NCBI RefSeq assembly: GCF_021654135.1
Contig: NZ_JAKGSD010000001.1
Coordinates: forward strand, 310,001 to 374,000
Source: Amycolatopsis tucumanensis
GTDB lineage: Bacteria > Actinomycetota > Actinomycetes > Mycobacteriales > Pseudonocardiaceae
DNA length: 64,000 nucleotides
Direction: 5' to 3'
Position numbers and translations under genes: made by a program. The notes under the pieces were generated by a model. It had not been told where the DNA came from, ran no database searches, and worked only from the letters and a program-made list of their open reading frames with translations. This document shows, in pieces, positions 9,611 through 18,346 of this stretch. How positions within the stretch are numbered: position 1 is the first letter of the stretch; each line of letters opens with the position of its first letter.

Positions 9611-10552
9611 TCAGCCGGTTTCCCGCATGCGGAACGCGGCCTCGGCGACCCGCAGCGGCATGCCGAGCGCGTGGCTGTAGGTGCGCGTCCACGCCAGGCG
9701 ACGCTCCATCTCCTCGCCCTGCACCGTGCACCGCGAGCCCATCGCCGCCCGGTAGGCCTCGCCGGCGGCGTGCGCGGCGGCTTCGGCCTGGCGGTGCGCC
9801 TGCGCGGCCAGCCGCCGTCGCCGGGTCTCGGCGCTCGTCAGGATCTCCTCGGCCAGCAGCTGCGCCCGCGTCAGCAACGCGACCGCCTGCTCGTCCACCG
9901 TCGGCACGCCGTCGGACGCGTCGCGGGCCCGCAGCCGCGCGACCTCCGCGCGCAGGCGCGCCGCCTCGCGGTCGCGGGTGGCCAGCTCGTCGGCCAGCCG
10001 CCGCTGGAAGTCGTGCACGTCGCCGCGGTCGAAACCCCGCCGGTGCCAGGGCGCGCGCCGGAACGGGCGGGCCCGCACGCGGTCCGCGGTCAGCCCGTGC
10101 TGCGGACCGGTTCCGGTGTCCGGCGGCGGGAGCAGCACGGTCTGCCGTCCCCGGCCGCGCACCTCGGCGTTGGTCATCACCTCGGCGACGACCGCGTAGG
10201 CGCTGGTCCAGTCCGCGGCCAGCTCCGGCGTCCACCGCTCGCCGAGGAAGTGCTCGAGCGTGGCCAGCAGCGCCTGCCCGACCAGCGGGTAGTGCTCCGG
10301 GCGCACCCCGGCCTCGCGGTGCGCCCGGCCCAGCCCGCGCAGGTAGGGGACCGCGGCGTCAAGGTCGTCCACGTGGGTGACGATCTGCCCGAGCCCGAAG
10401 ACGAAGCGCTTTCGCTGCGACGCGAGCGACACCGGGAACAGGTCCCGCAGTGACGGGCGGAGCAGGAACAGCGTGGCGTAGAACCAGAGCGGGACCTCGT
10501 CACCGCGCTCGGCGACGGTGGTCCAGCTCGCCCGTAGCCGGGGGATGTCCAC
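9611..10552 (-). CDS. Globin domain fused to a DivIVA-like coiled coil
   Basis: The 313-aa product starts at GTG 10552 with GAGAGG upstream. Residues 1-130 resemble the globin domain of flavohaemoglobin-type proteins: LRASWTTVAERGDEVPLWFYATLF, then the proximal-helix region AHREAGVRPEHYPLVGQALL, with His at about 87 as likely haem ligand. No FAD/NAD reductase domain follows. Residues 175-300 are instead a charged Arg/Ala/Glu-rich coiled coil with a DivIVA-like opening (RGFDRGDVHDFQRRLADE), resembling polar-scaffold proteins. The function is unknown; a localised haem sensor or NO/O2-binding protein is an inference. Confidence 0.8.
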   Translation of the reverse strand: MDIPRLRASWTTVAERGDEVPLWFYATLFLLRPSLRDLFPVSLASQRKRFVFGLGQIVTHVDDLDAAVPYLRGLGRAHREAGVRPEHYPLVGQALLATLEHFLGERWTPELAADWTSAYAVVAEVMTNAEVRGRGRQTVLLPPPDTGTGPQHGLTADRVRARPFRRAPWHRRGFDRGDVHDFQRRLADELATRDREAARLRAEVARLRARDASDGVPTVDEQAVALLTRAQLLAEEILTSAETRRRRLAAQAHRQAEAAAHAAGEAYRAAMGSRCTVQGEEMERRLAWTRTYSHALGMPLRVAEAAFRMRETG

Positions 10553-10619
10553 GGCGGTTAGCGCGCCTCTCCGGCGATGACCGGGCGGCCCCGGTCGGTG
10601 CAGGCCATTTCGCGCTGGT

Positions 10620-10672
10620 CCTTCCCTTGACGAATGGCAGGAGCCTAGGACCGGCCATTCGCCAAGGGAAGG
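10620..10672. terminator. 19-bp near-perfect inverted repeat, terminator or operator
   Basis: CCTTCCCTTGACGAATGGC (10620-10638) pairs with 10654-10672 with one mismatch, around a 15-nt loop that contains CCTAGG. It lies 46 bp beyond the GH3 stop (10719) and 67 bp upstream of the globin start, both on the minus strand. It is long enough for a strong terminator although no U-tract follows. A partial copy of one arm, GGCCATTTCGCG, lies just outside at 10603-10614. Confidence 0.65.
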
Positions 10673-10718
10673 GTTTCCAGCAGTGGAAAATAGGTTTCAG
10701 GAATCGTGGCGGAACCGG

Positions 10719-12572
10719 TCAGCCCCGGCGGTAGCGCAGCCCGTACCCGTAGGGGAACAGCGGGTCCTGCCCGTCGCCGACGTTGATCGGCTGCTGCGCG
10801 GCGCTGCGCATCCACGTCACCGGCAGCTTCCCGGTCGGGTTGTAGTCGCCGAACAGCACGTCGGCGACGCCGCCGCCTTCGGTGCCCGGCAGCCACGACG
10901 CCAGCAGCGCGTCCCAGCCGGGCAGTTCCGCGGCGATGTCCAGCGGACGGCCGGACACCAGCACGACCACCACCGGCACCCCGGAATCCTTGAGCCGCTG
11001 CAGGGTCGCCAGGTCCTCCGCGTCCAGACCCATGCCCGCCGGCCGGTCGCCCATGAACTCCGCGTACGGCGTCTCGCCGACCACCGCGACCGCGACGTCG
11101 TAGCTGCCGTCGATGCCGACGCCGTCCCGGTTGTAGGTGACCGCGCTGGAACGCGCCTTGTCGCGGATCCCTTGCAGGATCGTGGTTCCCGGCGTGATCG
11201 GCCCGCTCGAGCCCTGCCAGGTGATCGTCCAGCCGCCGCTCTGGTTGCCGATGTCGTCGGCGTTCTTGCCCGCTACGAAGATCTTCTGCCCGTTCTTGCC
11301 GAGCGGCAGCACGCCGCCGTCGTTCTTGAGCAGCACCTGCGACTCGCGCACCGCCTGCCGCGCCAGCGCCCGGTGTCCGGCGCTGCCCACGGTCGAGGTG
11401 TAGCGCCGGTCGGTGAAGGGCCGCTCGAACAGCCCGAGCTGGAACTTCTTGGTCAGGATGCGGCGGTTGGCGTCGTCGATGCGGCTCATCGGCACCCGGC
11501 CCGCCTGCACCTCGGCCCGCAGCGTGTCGATGAACTTCACGTAGTCGTAGGGCACCATCACCATGTCCACGCCCGCGTTGATCGAGGCCCGGACCTCCTC
11601 GGCGGTGAAGCCCTCCTGGCCGTCGATCTTGTCGATGCCCTGCCAGTCGGACACGACGAACCCGGAGAAGCCCAGCTCGCCCTTCAGCACATCGGTGATC
11701 AGGTAGCGGTTGGCGTGCATCTTCACGCCGTTCCAGCTGCTGAAGGAGATCATCACCGACCCGACCCCGCGCTGGACCGCGGCGCGGAACGGCGCCAGGT
11801 GGATGGCCCGCAACTGCTGCTCGGTGAGCTCGGTGTCGCCCTGGTCCACACCACCGGTCGTGCCGCCGTCGCCGACGTAGTGCTTGGCCGTGGCCAGGAC
11901 CGATCCCTTGTCGGACAACGACCTGCCCTGCAGGCCGTCGATGATCGTGGTCATCGACGAGGCCAGTTCCGGGGTCTCGCCGAAGGACTCGTAGGTGCGG
12001 CCCCAGCGGTCGTTGCGGGCCACGCACAGGCACGGCGCGAAGTCCCAGTCCACGCCGGTGCCCGACACCTCTTCGGCCACGGCGTCGCCGATGCGGCCCA
12101 CCAGCTTCGGGTCGCGGGTCGCGCCCAGTCCGATGTTGTGCGGGAAGATCGTCGCGCCGTAGACGTTGTTGTGGCCGTGCACCGCGTCCACGCCGTAGAT
12201 GATCGGGATGCGCAGGGGAGAGGTCAGCGCGGCGCGCTGGAACCCGTCGTACATGTCGGCCCAGGACTGGGCGGTGTTCGGCGTGGGCACCGAGCCGCCG
12301 CCAGACAGCAGCGACCCGAGCCGGTGGGTCGCGATGTCGGCGGGGTCGGTGATGGCGCCGCGCTCGGCCTGGGTCATCTGGCCGAGCTTGTCGTCCAGGC
12401 TCATGCGGGACAGCAGGTCGGCCACCCGCACCGGGACCGGTTTGCCCGCGTCGAGGTAGGCGGGGCGGTGCTGGACGGGCGCCGCCGACACCGTGGTCGC
12501 GCCGGAGACGAGCGCGACGGTGGCGGCGAGCGCGGCGAAGAGGGTTTTCCGGCGAACAGATCGGGGTCTCAT
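10719..12572 (-). CDS. Secreted GH3 family beta-glucosidase / exo-glucanase
   Basis: The 617-aa product starts at ATG 12572 with an AAGGAGG SD. A signal peptide is clear (RRK, hydrophobic core, cleavage near VSA-AP at about 30). The GH3 (alpha/beta) barrel covers about 45-380 and the second GH3 domain 400-610. The nucleophile is Asp309 in GFVVSDWQGI, and KHYVGDGGT is the substrate-binding KH motif. It resembles plant ExoI-type enzymes and would release glucose from beta-glucans or oligosaccharides outside the cell. A short palindrome in the leader suggests regulation by a LacI-type repressor. Confidence 0.92.
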   Translation of the reverse strand: MRPRSVRRKTLFAALAATVALVSGATTVSAAPVQHRPAYLDAGKPVPVRVADLLSRMSLDDKLGQMTQAERGAITDPADIATHRLGSLLSGGGSVPTPNTAQSWADMYDGFQRAALTSPLRIPIIYGVDAVHGHNNVYGATIFPHNIGLGATRDPKLVGRIGDAVAEEVSGTGVDWDFAPCLCVARNDRWGRTYESFGETPELASSMTTIIDGLQGRSLSDKGSVLATAKHYVGDGGTTGGVDQGDTELTEQQLRAIHLAPFRAAVQRGVGSVMISFSSWNGVKMHANRYLITDVLKGELGFSGFVVSDWQGIDKIDGQEGFTAEEVRASINAGVDMVMVPYDYVKFIDTLRAEVQAGRVPMSRIDDANRRILTKKFQLGLFERPFTDRRYTSTVGSAGHRALARQAVRESQVLLKNDGGVLPLGKNGQKIFVAGKNADDIGNQSGGWTITWQGSSGPITPGTTILQGIRDKARSSAVTYNRDGVGIDGSYDVAVAVVGETPYAEFMGDRPAGMGLDAEDLATLQRLKDSGVPVVVVLVSGRPLDIAAELPGWDALLASWLPGTEGGGVADVLFGDYNPTGKLPVTWMRSAAQQPINVGDGQDPLFPYGYGLRYRRG

Positions 12573-12600
12573 CCGTGGTCCTCCTTGACGCATCGGATTT

Positions 12601-12615
12601 GTTGCCGTGGGCAAC
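12601..12615. promoter_or_regulatory. GTTGCC-GTG-GGCAAC palindrome upstream of the GH3 gene
   Basis: A perfect 6-bp inverted repeat with a 3-bp centre starts 29 bp upstream of the GH3 ATG. It is downstream of a possible minus-strand -10 TAGGTT (12632-12637). The position suits a repressor operator for sugar control; the protein that binds it is not known. Confidence 0.5.
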
Positions 12616-12691
12616 TTAAGGGCCCTGCTGTAACCTAGCCCACACTTCCGGGACAGGTCCAGACCTCTGTTCGGCCTACGACTTCCGTCGG

Positions 12692-12697
12692 TAGGTT
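12692..12697 (+). promoter_or_regulatory. -10 element for a probable leaderless transcript
   Basis: TAGGTT ends 7 bp before ATG 12705 and there is no Shine-Dalgarno sequence, so transcription should start at or near the A of the start codon. Confidence 0.55.
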
Positions 12698-12704
12698 GGG
12701 TTGC

Positions 12705-13229
12705 ATGGCAAGGCCGAACAGCACCGTCGTCGTGCTCGCCGGGGCAGGCGCGGACAAGGTCATGGCCGGGCTCGACGGGCTGGCCAACGTGCACGTGGCG
12801 GCGTCGGCGGACGCGGCCGCCCTGGTGTCGCACGCCGCGTACGTGGTGCACGACCGGGACCCGCTCGCCGGGGTCGCGCAGGCGTGGGCCGGGTTCTTCG
12901 ACCGGCAGGCTCCCGCCGGCGCACTGGAGGTCGCGATCGAAAGCGCGGTCGCCGACCTCCGCCGCGGCGTCACGCTGCTGCCCGACTACTACGTCGTGCT
13001 CGACCCGGAATCCCTGCCGCCCACGGGGAAGCACTGGTGGCTGGGCGTGCTCGCGGGCGCCGCGCCCAGCCGGGTCGTCCCGGCCGCGCCGACGGCGTCC
13101 GCGGTGCGGGAAGCGCTCTCCCGGCTGCCGTCGGGCCGGTGGTGGCCCGACGACGTGGAGACCTGGCTACGCGACCTGGTCCGCGTGGTGCCGGACCAGG
13201 TCGGCCTGCCCCGGCCCGCTCAGGCCTGA
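12705..13229 (+). CDS. Hypothetical protein, actinobacterial
   Basis: A 174-aa soluble protein of unrecognised family. The N-terminus ([20 protein letters not shown]) resembles a Rossmann-like strand-loop-helix but lacks a diagnostic motif. The C-terminal half has [15 protein letters not shown] and [11 protein letters not shown]. The start was chosen because it follows a -10 element with leaderless spacing. The last 10 bp overlap the 3' end of the convergent CoA-racemase gene. Confidence 0.7.
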   Translation: MARPNSTVVVLAGAGADKVMAGLDGLANVHVAASADAAALVSHAAYVVHDRDPLAGVAQAWAGFFDRQAPAGALEVAIESAVADLRRGVTLLPDYYVVLDPESLPPTGKHWWLGVLAGAAPSRVVPAAPTASAVREALSRLPSGRWWPDDVETWLRDLVRVVPDQVGLPRPAQA

Positions 13230-14320
13230 AGACCCCAGTCGCGGATCACGGCTTCGGTGTCCGCGCCCGGCGTGGGCGGCGCCGACGGCTCGCCGCTGGG
13301 CGTCCGGGAGAACCGCGGCGCGGGCGCGGCCTGGGTCGCGCCGTTGATGTCCCGCACGGAGCCGCGCGCGCTCAGGTGCTCGTTCTCCGCCGCCTCGGCG
13401 AAGGACAGCACCGGTGTCACACACGCGTCCGTCTCGGCGAACACCGCCGTCCACTCGTCGCGGGTGCGGGAGGCGATGACCTCGGTGAACCGCTCCCGCA
13501 GCTTCAGCCACCCGGAGCGGTCGCCCTGCGCGGGCAGGTCCTCACCGTCCAGGCCGAGGCCCTTGAGCAGCTCGGCGTAGAACTGCGACTCCAGCGCCCC
13601 CACCGCGATGTACCCGCCGTCGGCGCACCGGTAGGTGTCGTAGAACGGGCAGCCGGTGTCCAGCAGGTTCGTGCCCGGCTCGTCGGCCCACGCGCCCTGC
13701 GCCCGCAGCGCCCACACCATCTGCAGCAGCACGCTCGCGCCGTCGACCATCGCCGCGTCCACCACCTGGCCCCGACCGGAACTGGCGCGCTCCACCAGGG
13801 CCGCCAGCACCCCGGTGACCAGGAACATCGAGCCGCCGCCGAAGTCGCCGACCAGGTTCAGCGCCGGGATCGGCTTGCCGCCGGTGTCGCGGACCGCGTG
13901 CAGCGCGCCGGTCAGGGAGATGTAGTTGATGTCGTGCCCGGCCCGCTTCGCCATCGGGCCGTCCTGGCCCCAGCCGGTCATCCGGCCGTAGACCAGGCGC
14001 GGGTTGCGGGCGAAGCAGTCCTGCGGGCCGACACCGAGCCGCTCGGCCACGCCCGGCCGGAAACCCTCCAGCAGCACGTCCGCCTTCTCGACCAGCTGCT
14101 CCACCAGCCGCTTGCCCTCGGGGGTCTTCAGATCGGCGGCGATCGAGCGGCGGCCGCGCAGCACGTGGTCCCGCGCCTCCGGCGGCAGCACCTGCAGGCC
14201 ACCCGATGGCCGCTCGACGCGCACCACGTCCGCGCCCAGGTCGGCGAGGACCATCGCCGCGTGCGGTCCAGGGCCGATGCCCGCCAGTTCCAGCACCTTG
14301 ATCCCCGCCAGCGGCCCCAT
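13220..14320 (-). CDS. CaiB/BaiF CoA-transferase family, alpha-methylacyl-CoA racemase (Mcr type)
   Basis: The 366-aa product starts at ATG 14320 with a GGGGAG SD. It begins [20 protein letters not shown], as in M. tuberculosis MCR. The MCR catalytic residues His126, Asp156 and Glu241 match His129 (RAGHDINY), Asp159 (NLVGDFGGG) and Glu244 (GALESQFY). It should epimerise (R)- and (S)-2-methylacyl-CoA for beta-oxidation of branched-chain acids or sterol side chains. Confidence 0.9.
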   Translation of the reverse strand: MGPLAGIKVLELAGIGPGPHAAMVLADLGADVVRVERPSGGLQVLPPEARDHVLRGRRSIAADLKTPEGKRLVEQLVEKADVLLEGFRPGVAERLGVGPQDCFARNPRLVYGRMTGWGQDGPMAKRAGHDINYISLTGALHAVRDTGGKPIPALNLVGDFGGGSMFLVTGVLAALVERASSGRGQVVDAAMVDGASVLLQMVWALRAQGAWADEPGTNLLDTGCPFYDTYRCADGGYIAVGALESQFYAELLKGLGLDGEDLPAQGDRSGWLKLRERFTEVIASRTRDEWTAVFAETDACVTPVLSFAEAAENEHLSARGSVRDINGATQAAPAPRFSRTPSGEPSAPPTPGADTEAVIRDWGLQA

Positions 14321-14489
14321 CGGCACTGCTCCCCACTCGTCGTCGTGCAAGTGCCCCGGATTGTGCCAGGCGCGGGCGCGCGGCGGATGTGGCGCATTCC
14401 ACCGCACTACACGGACCGCTCACGAAACCAGGCGCATCATGGAGTCAGGGCGCTCGCGCCGGGGCGCCGCCGTGGTGAGGGAGCTGCCG

Positions 14490-15167
14490 ATGCCCTACCA
14501 AGACCTGGGAGCGTTCATCTGGCCCATCATGGTGCTGATCTGGGTGCTGGCCGCCTCCTACTCGCGCGCCGCGATGCACCACCGCTGGCAGACCCGCGCC
14601 CACCCCGCACCCGCCCGTCCACCCGGACGGTCCATCGACGCCCCCGACGCGGCCGCGTCGCTGCGCGTGCTGTGGGACGCCGCGCGCGAGCGGTACGCCC
14701 GGATCGCGGGGGAGTACGGCGACTACGAGTCCGACCCCAAGCAGGTGCTGCGCCGGCCCGCGCTGGCCGACCCGGCGGTGCCCTCGACCAGCCGGTTCAT
14801 CGACGCCTTCCACGAGGCGATGGCCCTGCACACCGAGACCTACCCGCCCACCGACCTGGCCCGCAAGTACGTGGAGGCCACCGAAACCGCCGAAAAGGCC
14901 TGGACAGCGGCCTGCGAGGCGGCCGACAAGCTGCGCGCCTCCCGGTTCACCACCGACGAGCGGGCGCTGATCAACCAGGGCATCAAACTGCTCGAACTCG
15001 CCGAGGGCGCGGCCACCCCCGCGGAGCAGGAAGCCGCCTTCGCCGCCGCGCGGCAGGTGCTCGCCAAGCTCGAACGCAGCGCAGGCACCCGCCTCGACTG
15101 GCGCGTGCCGCGCCCCGCGCGCCAGACCATCGACCGGCTCGGCAGGCCGCCCCTGCCCCCGGCATGA
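14490..15167 (+). CDS. Hypothetical protein with one N-terminal membrane helix
   Basis: The 225-aa product starts at ATG 14490, with GAGGGAG 7 bp upstream. Residues 8-25 (LGAFIWPIMVLIWVLAAS) form one membrane helix; the rest is a helical, alanine-rich cytoplasmic domain with conserved-looking segments such as RYARIAGEYGDYESDPKQVL. The family is common in actinomycetes but has no assigned role as far as I can tell. Confidence 0.75.
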   Translation: MPYQDLGAFIWPIMVLIWVLAASYSRAAMHHRWQTRAHPAPARPPGRSIDAPDAAASLRVLWDAARERYARIAGEYGDYESDPKQVLRRPALADPAVPSTSRFIDAFHEAMALHTETYPPTDLARKYVEATETAEKAWTAACEAADKLRASRFTTDERALINQGIKLLELAEGAATPAEQEAAFAAARQVLAKLERSAGTRLDWRVPRPARQTIDRLGRPPLPPA

Positions 15168-15550
15168 ATGTGGCCCGGCCCGACGAGAACCCCGGCCGCG
15201 CACGAGGCTGCCGCCCTCGCTGAGGGCCACGCCCGGCTCCGCCCGCGAAGCACCCCCGGCCGGTCGGCGGGGCTTCCGGTCCAGCAGGGTCGGATGACGG
15301 AAGGTCACGGCGCGAGGCGCGCCCAGCGAGGTCCGCTCGGCAGGCCCCCGGCGTGAAGGAGGGCAAGTCCCGCTGTCGCCCCGGCGGCTGCAGGTCCACA
15401 ACCCCGGCGTGAGAGGGGCGCGGCGCGCCGGAAGCGGTTCAGCGGGCACGACCCGGCGGCATCTCGCCGAGCTCGGCCCGCCACGCGCGGCTCCACGGAG
15501 GGCGAGCCGCCGCTGCAGGCGGCCGCCGGTCCACCACCCCGGACATGACG
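15168..15550. other. Intergenic tract with degenerate short repeats, no gene seen
   Basis: This stretch has no convincing ORF. A motif like CCCCGGCRTGA followed by a GGGC-rich run recurs, at about 15344, 15404 and 15537, with the first version at the end of the preceding gene (about 15159). GGTCCA often precedes it. It may be decayed tandem duplication of a gene end. Confidence 0.5.
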
Positions 15551-15551
15551 A

Positions 15552-15575
15552 AGGGCCCGGCGCGCGCCGGGCCCT
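15552..15575 (-). terminator. Perfect 24-nt GC palindrome terminator
   Basis: AGGGCCCGGCGC is followed directly by its reverse complement, 17 bp beyond the stop of the ChaB/Rho_N gene on the minus strand. It is a strong intrinsic-type hairpin, though GC-rich and without a clear U-tract. Confidence 0.7.
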
Positions 15576-15592
15576 CCACCAACCAGTACCTG

Positions 15593-15991
15593 CTACCGGC
15601 GAGCCTTCGCGGTCTCCCTGTTGTTGGCCTTCTCGATCGCCTTGACCAGCTCGTTCTTGTTCATCGACGAGCGGCCCTTGATGTCCAGCTTCTTGGCCAC
15701 GTCGTACAGGTGCTGCTTGCTGGCCGAGGCGTCCACACCACCGGCGGTCTTGGTCGCCTTGCGCCCCGCGCCCCGGGCGGCCTGCTTGTCCGACGGGCCC
15801 TTGCGGCCCTTCTCCTCCCAGTGGTCGCCGACCTTCTCGAACGAGTGCTTCAGCGACGCGTACGCCGTCTGGTGCGCGCGCCGCCCCTCGCCGTAGGTCT
15901 CCACCGCCGAGTCGTGGGTCTTCACCCACGTGTCCTGCGCCTTCTTCGACGACCGCTTCAGCGTGCTGGGCAGGGCTTCACGTCCAGGCAT
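15593..15991 (-). CDS. ChaB domain and Rho N-terminal (SAP-like) domain protein
   Basis: The 132-aa basic protein starts at ATG 15991 with a perfect AGGAGGTG SD. Residues 1-60 match ChaB (LPSTLKRSSKKAQDTWVKTHDSAVETYG, ending HSFEKVGDHWEEKG). Residues 90-130 match the Rho termination factor N-terminal domain (LYDVAKKLDIKGRSSMNKNELVKAI), a small nucleic-acid-binding fold. Such proteins often sit among general stress genes in actinomycetes. The role is unknown. Confidence 0.88.
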   Translation of the reverse strand: MPGREALPSTLKRSSKKAQDTWVKTHDSAVETYGEGRRAHQTAYASLKHSFEKVGDHWEEKGRKGPSDKQAARGAGRKATKTAGGVDASASKQHLYDVAKKLDIKGRSSMNKNELVKAIEKANNRETAKARR

Positions 15992-16049
15992 CGGAGCACC
16001 TCCTGTCGCCTCTCGTGCCTGCCCCACGGCTTCCCGGTACGGCCGTACG

Positions 16050-16322
16050 TCAAACTTCGCCGTCCTCGACCCGCATCGCCTGCTGCTCGGCGCCCCCGGC
16101 GGGCCGCTGACGGCCCCGGTCCTCACCGATCTCGGTGCCCTCGGCGTCGACCAGCTCGTTGGACCGGTCCGGCGCCGACACCTGCCCGGCCGCGGCCTCG
16201 GAGTCCGGCTCGACCGCCCGGTCCGGGTCGCGCACCCGCCAGCTCACCGGGTCCTCCAGCGGCTTCGGCTCGGCGTCCAGCTCCAGGTTCTCCTGCTGCT
16301 CCGACGCTGGCTCCTGCGGCAT
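16050..16322 (-). CDS. Small acidic hypothetical protein
   Basis: The 90-aa acidic, low-complexity protein starts at ATG 16322 with a GAGGAGGG SD. Glu, Asp, Pro and Gln are abundant and no fold or membrane segment is evident, so it may be disordered. It ends 9 bp after the SDR gene stop in the same direction and lies upstream of the ChaB gene, suggesting a three-gene stress operon. Confidence 0.7.
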   Translation of the reverse strand: MPQEPASEQQENLELDAEPKPLEDPVSWRVRDPDRAVEPDSEAAAGQVSAPDRSNELVDAEGTEIGEDRGRQRPAGGAEQQAMRVEDGEV

Positions 16323-16331
16323 GTTCCCTCC

Positions 16332-17177
16332 TCAGCCCGGCATCGTCTCGCCGCCGAGCGCGGCGAGCACCTCACCGGTGTAGTACGACGACAACTGGTT
16401 CGACGCGAAGAACACGAACGACGGCGCCAGCTCGTCCGGCTGCGCCGCCCGCCCCATCGGCACCTGCTGCCCGAACTTCTCCACGTGCTCCGGCGACATC
16501 GTCGCCGGGATCAGCGGTGTCCACACCGGACCCGGCGCGACCGCGTTGATCCGCACGCCCCGGTCGGCCAGCGCCTGCGCCATCGCGTAGGTCCACGCGA
16601 TCACCGCGCCCTTGGTGGCCGAGTAGTCGATCAGGGACTTGTTGCCGCGCAACCCGTTCACCGACGCGGTGTTCACGATCGACGAGCCCTCGCCCAGGTG
16701 CGGCAGCGCCGCGTGCGTCACCCGGAAGTAGCTGTGGATGTTCACGTCGAACGTGCGCGTCCACTGCTCGTCGGTCAGGTCCTCGGGGGAGTCCAGCTCC
16801 TGCTGCGTGGCCACGTTGTTGACCAGGACCTCCAGCCCGCCGAACTCCCGCACCGTCTCGTCCACGACCTTGCGGCACTGCTCGCGCGAGCCGAGGTCGC
16901 CGGGCAGCAGCAGGCAGCGGCGGCACTCCTTGCGCACCAGTTCCGCGGTCTCCTCCGCGTCGTCGTGCTCGTCCAGGTAGGCGATCGCCACGTCGGCGCC
17001 CTCCTTGGCGAACGCGATCGCGACCGCGCGCCCGATGCCGGAGTCACCGCCGGTCACCAGCGCCCGCTTGTCCCGCAGCAACCCGCGCCCGGTGTAGTCC
17101 GCCATCCGGTCCCGCGGCCGCGGCTCCATCTCGTCCGTCACGCCGGGCGGTTCCTGTTGCTGACGTGGCTGTCCCAT
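16332..17177 (-). CDS. SDR family oxidoreductase (YghA/general-stress type)
   Basis: The 281-aa product starts at ATG 17177, 7 bp after AAGGAG; a GTG two codons upstream is less well spaced. Residues 40-47 give the NAD(P)-binding GGDSGIGRA motif, NNVAT is the NNAG equivalent, and the catalytic Ser/Tyr-Lys are in TASVNG and YSATKGAV. The long Gln/Pro-rich N-terminal extension is typical of the YghA/YhdF subfamily. The substrate is unknown. Confidence 0.9.
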   Translation of the reverse strand: MGQPRQQQEPPGVTDEMEPRPRDRMADYTGRGLLRDKRALVTGGDSGIGRAVAIAFAKEGADVAIAYLDEHDDAEETAELVRKECRRCLLLPGDLGSREQCRKVVDETVREFGGLEVLVNNVATQQELDSPEDLTDEQWTRTFDVNIHSYFRVTHAALPHLGEGSSIVNTASVNGLRGNKSLIDYSATKGAVIAWTYAMAQALADRGVRINAVAPGPVWTPLIPATMSPEHVEKFGQQVPMGRAAQPDELAPSFVFFASNQLSSYYTGEVLAALGGETMPG

Positions 17178-17274
17178 GCGCACACTCCTTCCTCACCTGC
17201 CCCGAGGTGTCCCCGCTCCCGGCGGCACCAAACGCGACGGTTCGCGCCCACGCGCGCCGGGTATCCGCGTCCGC

Positions 17275-18345
17275 ATGAACTCGCCAGCGAGCAAGGGCCT
17301 GCGCGTCGTCGTCACCGGCGCCAGCGGAAACGTGGGCACCAGCACCGTCGAGGCGCTCAGCCGCGACCCGGCCGTGGCCTCGATCCTCGGCGTGGTCCGC
17401 CGCGAACCCGAGTGGCGCGTGCCGAAGCTGGAGTGGCGCACCGCCGACCTGGCCGAGGACCAGATCGCCCACCTGGTGCGCGGCGCCGACGTGGTGATCC
17501 ACCTGTCGTGGCTGTTCCAACCCACCCACGACCCGGCGCTGACCTGGCGGTCCAACGTGCTCGGCGCGATCCGCGTGTTCGAGGCCGTGGCCAGGGAGAA
17601 CGTGCCCGCCGTGGTGTACTCCTCGTCGGTGGGGACCTACTCGCCGGGCCCGAAGGACAGCCCGGTCACCGAGAGCTGGCCCACCCACGGCTGGCCCGCG
17701 GCCGCCTACCCGCGGGAGAAGGCCTACCTGGAGCGCTACCTCGACGGGTTCGAGAAGGCCAACCCCGGCGTGCGGGTGGTGCGGCTGCGCCCGGCGTTCA
17801 TCTTCAAACGGGAAGCCGCCTCCGCCCAGCGGCGGTTGTTCGCGGGCCCGTTCCTCCCCGGCAGCCTCGCCCGGCCGTCGCTGATCCCGGTCGTCCCGGA
17901 CATCCCGGGTCTGCGCGTGCAGGCGGTGCACTCCGCCGACATCGGCGAGGCGTTCCGCCTGGCCGCGATGAAGGACGTGCGCGGGGCGTTCAACATCGCC
18001 GCCGACCCGGTCGTCGACGCCAAGGCACTGGCCCGCCTGCTCGGCGCCCGCACCGTCCCGGTGCCCACGTGGGCGATCCGCGGCGTGGTCGCCGCCGGCT
18101 GGTACGCCCACCTGCTGCCGGCCTCACCGGGCCTGCTCGACACCGTCCTGCGGCTGCCGATCATGGACACCACCCGCGCCCGAGACGAGCTCGGCTGGAC
18201 CCCGCGCCACGACGGCCTGGAAGCGATCGGCGAGTTCCTCGCCGGGCTGCGCGCCGGCGCGGGCATGGCGACGCCGCCGCTGACCCCGGACAACGCCCCG
18301 ACCCGCATCCAGGAGGTGCGCACCGGCATCGGCAACCGGCCGTGA
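17275..18345 (+). CDS. NAD-dependent epimerase/dehydratase family protein
   Basis: The 356-aa product starts at ATG 17275. VVVTGASGNVGTSTVEAL is the Rossmann nucleotide-binding loop; VVYSSSVGTYSPGP and the AYPREKAYLERYL segment (Tyr-x3-Lys-like YPREK) carry the extended-SDR catalytic residues. The C-terminal half is a substrate domain. It could act on a nucleotide sugar or another ketone; the sequence does not decide. It is divergent from the SDR gene, across 97 bp. Confidence 0.85.
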   Translation: MNSPASKGLRVVVTGASGNVGTSTVEALSRDPAVASILGVVRREPEWRVPKLEWRTADLAEDQIAHLVRGADVVIHLSWLFQPTHDPALTWRSNVLGAIRVFEAVARENVPAVVYSSSVGTYSPGPKDSPVTESWPTHGWPAAAYPREKAYLERYLDGFEKANPGVRVVRLRPAFIFKREAASAQRRLFAGPFLPGSLARPSLIPVVPDIPGLRVQAVHSADIGEAFRLAAMKDVRGAFNIAADPVVDAKALARLLGARTVPVPTWAIRGVVAAGWYAHLLPASPGLLDTVLRLPIMDTTRARDELGWTPRHDGLEAIGEFLAGLRAGAGMATPPLTPDNAPTRIQEVRTGIGNRP

Positions 18346-18346
18346 C

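Noticed and set aside
9263..9675. The repeated tract as a CRISPR array
   Set aside because: Only three copies, uneven 160-180 bp periods and a clear origin from the globin gene 3' end.
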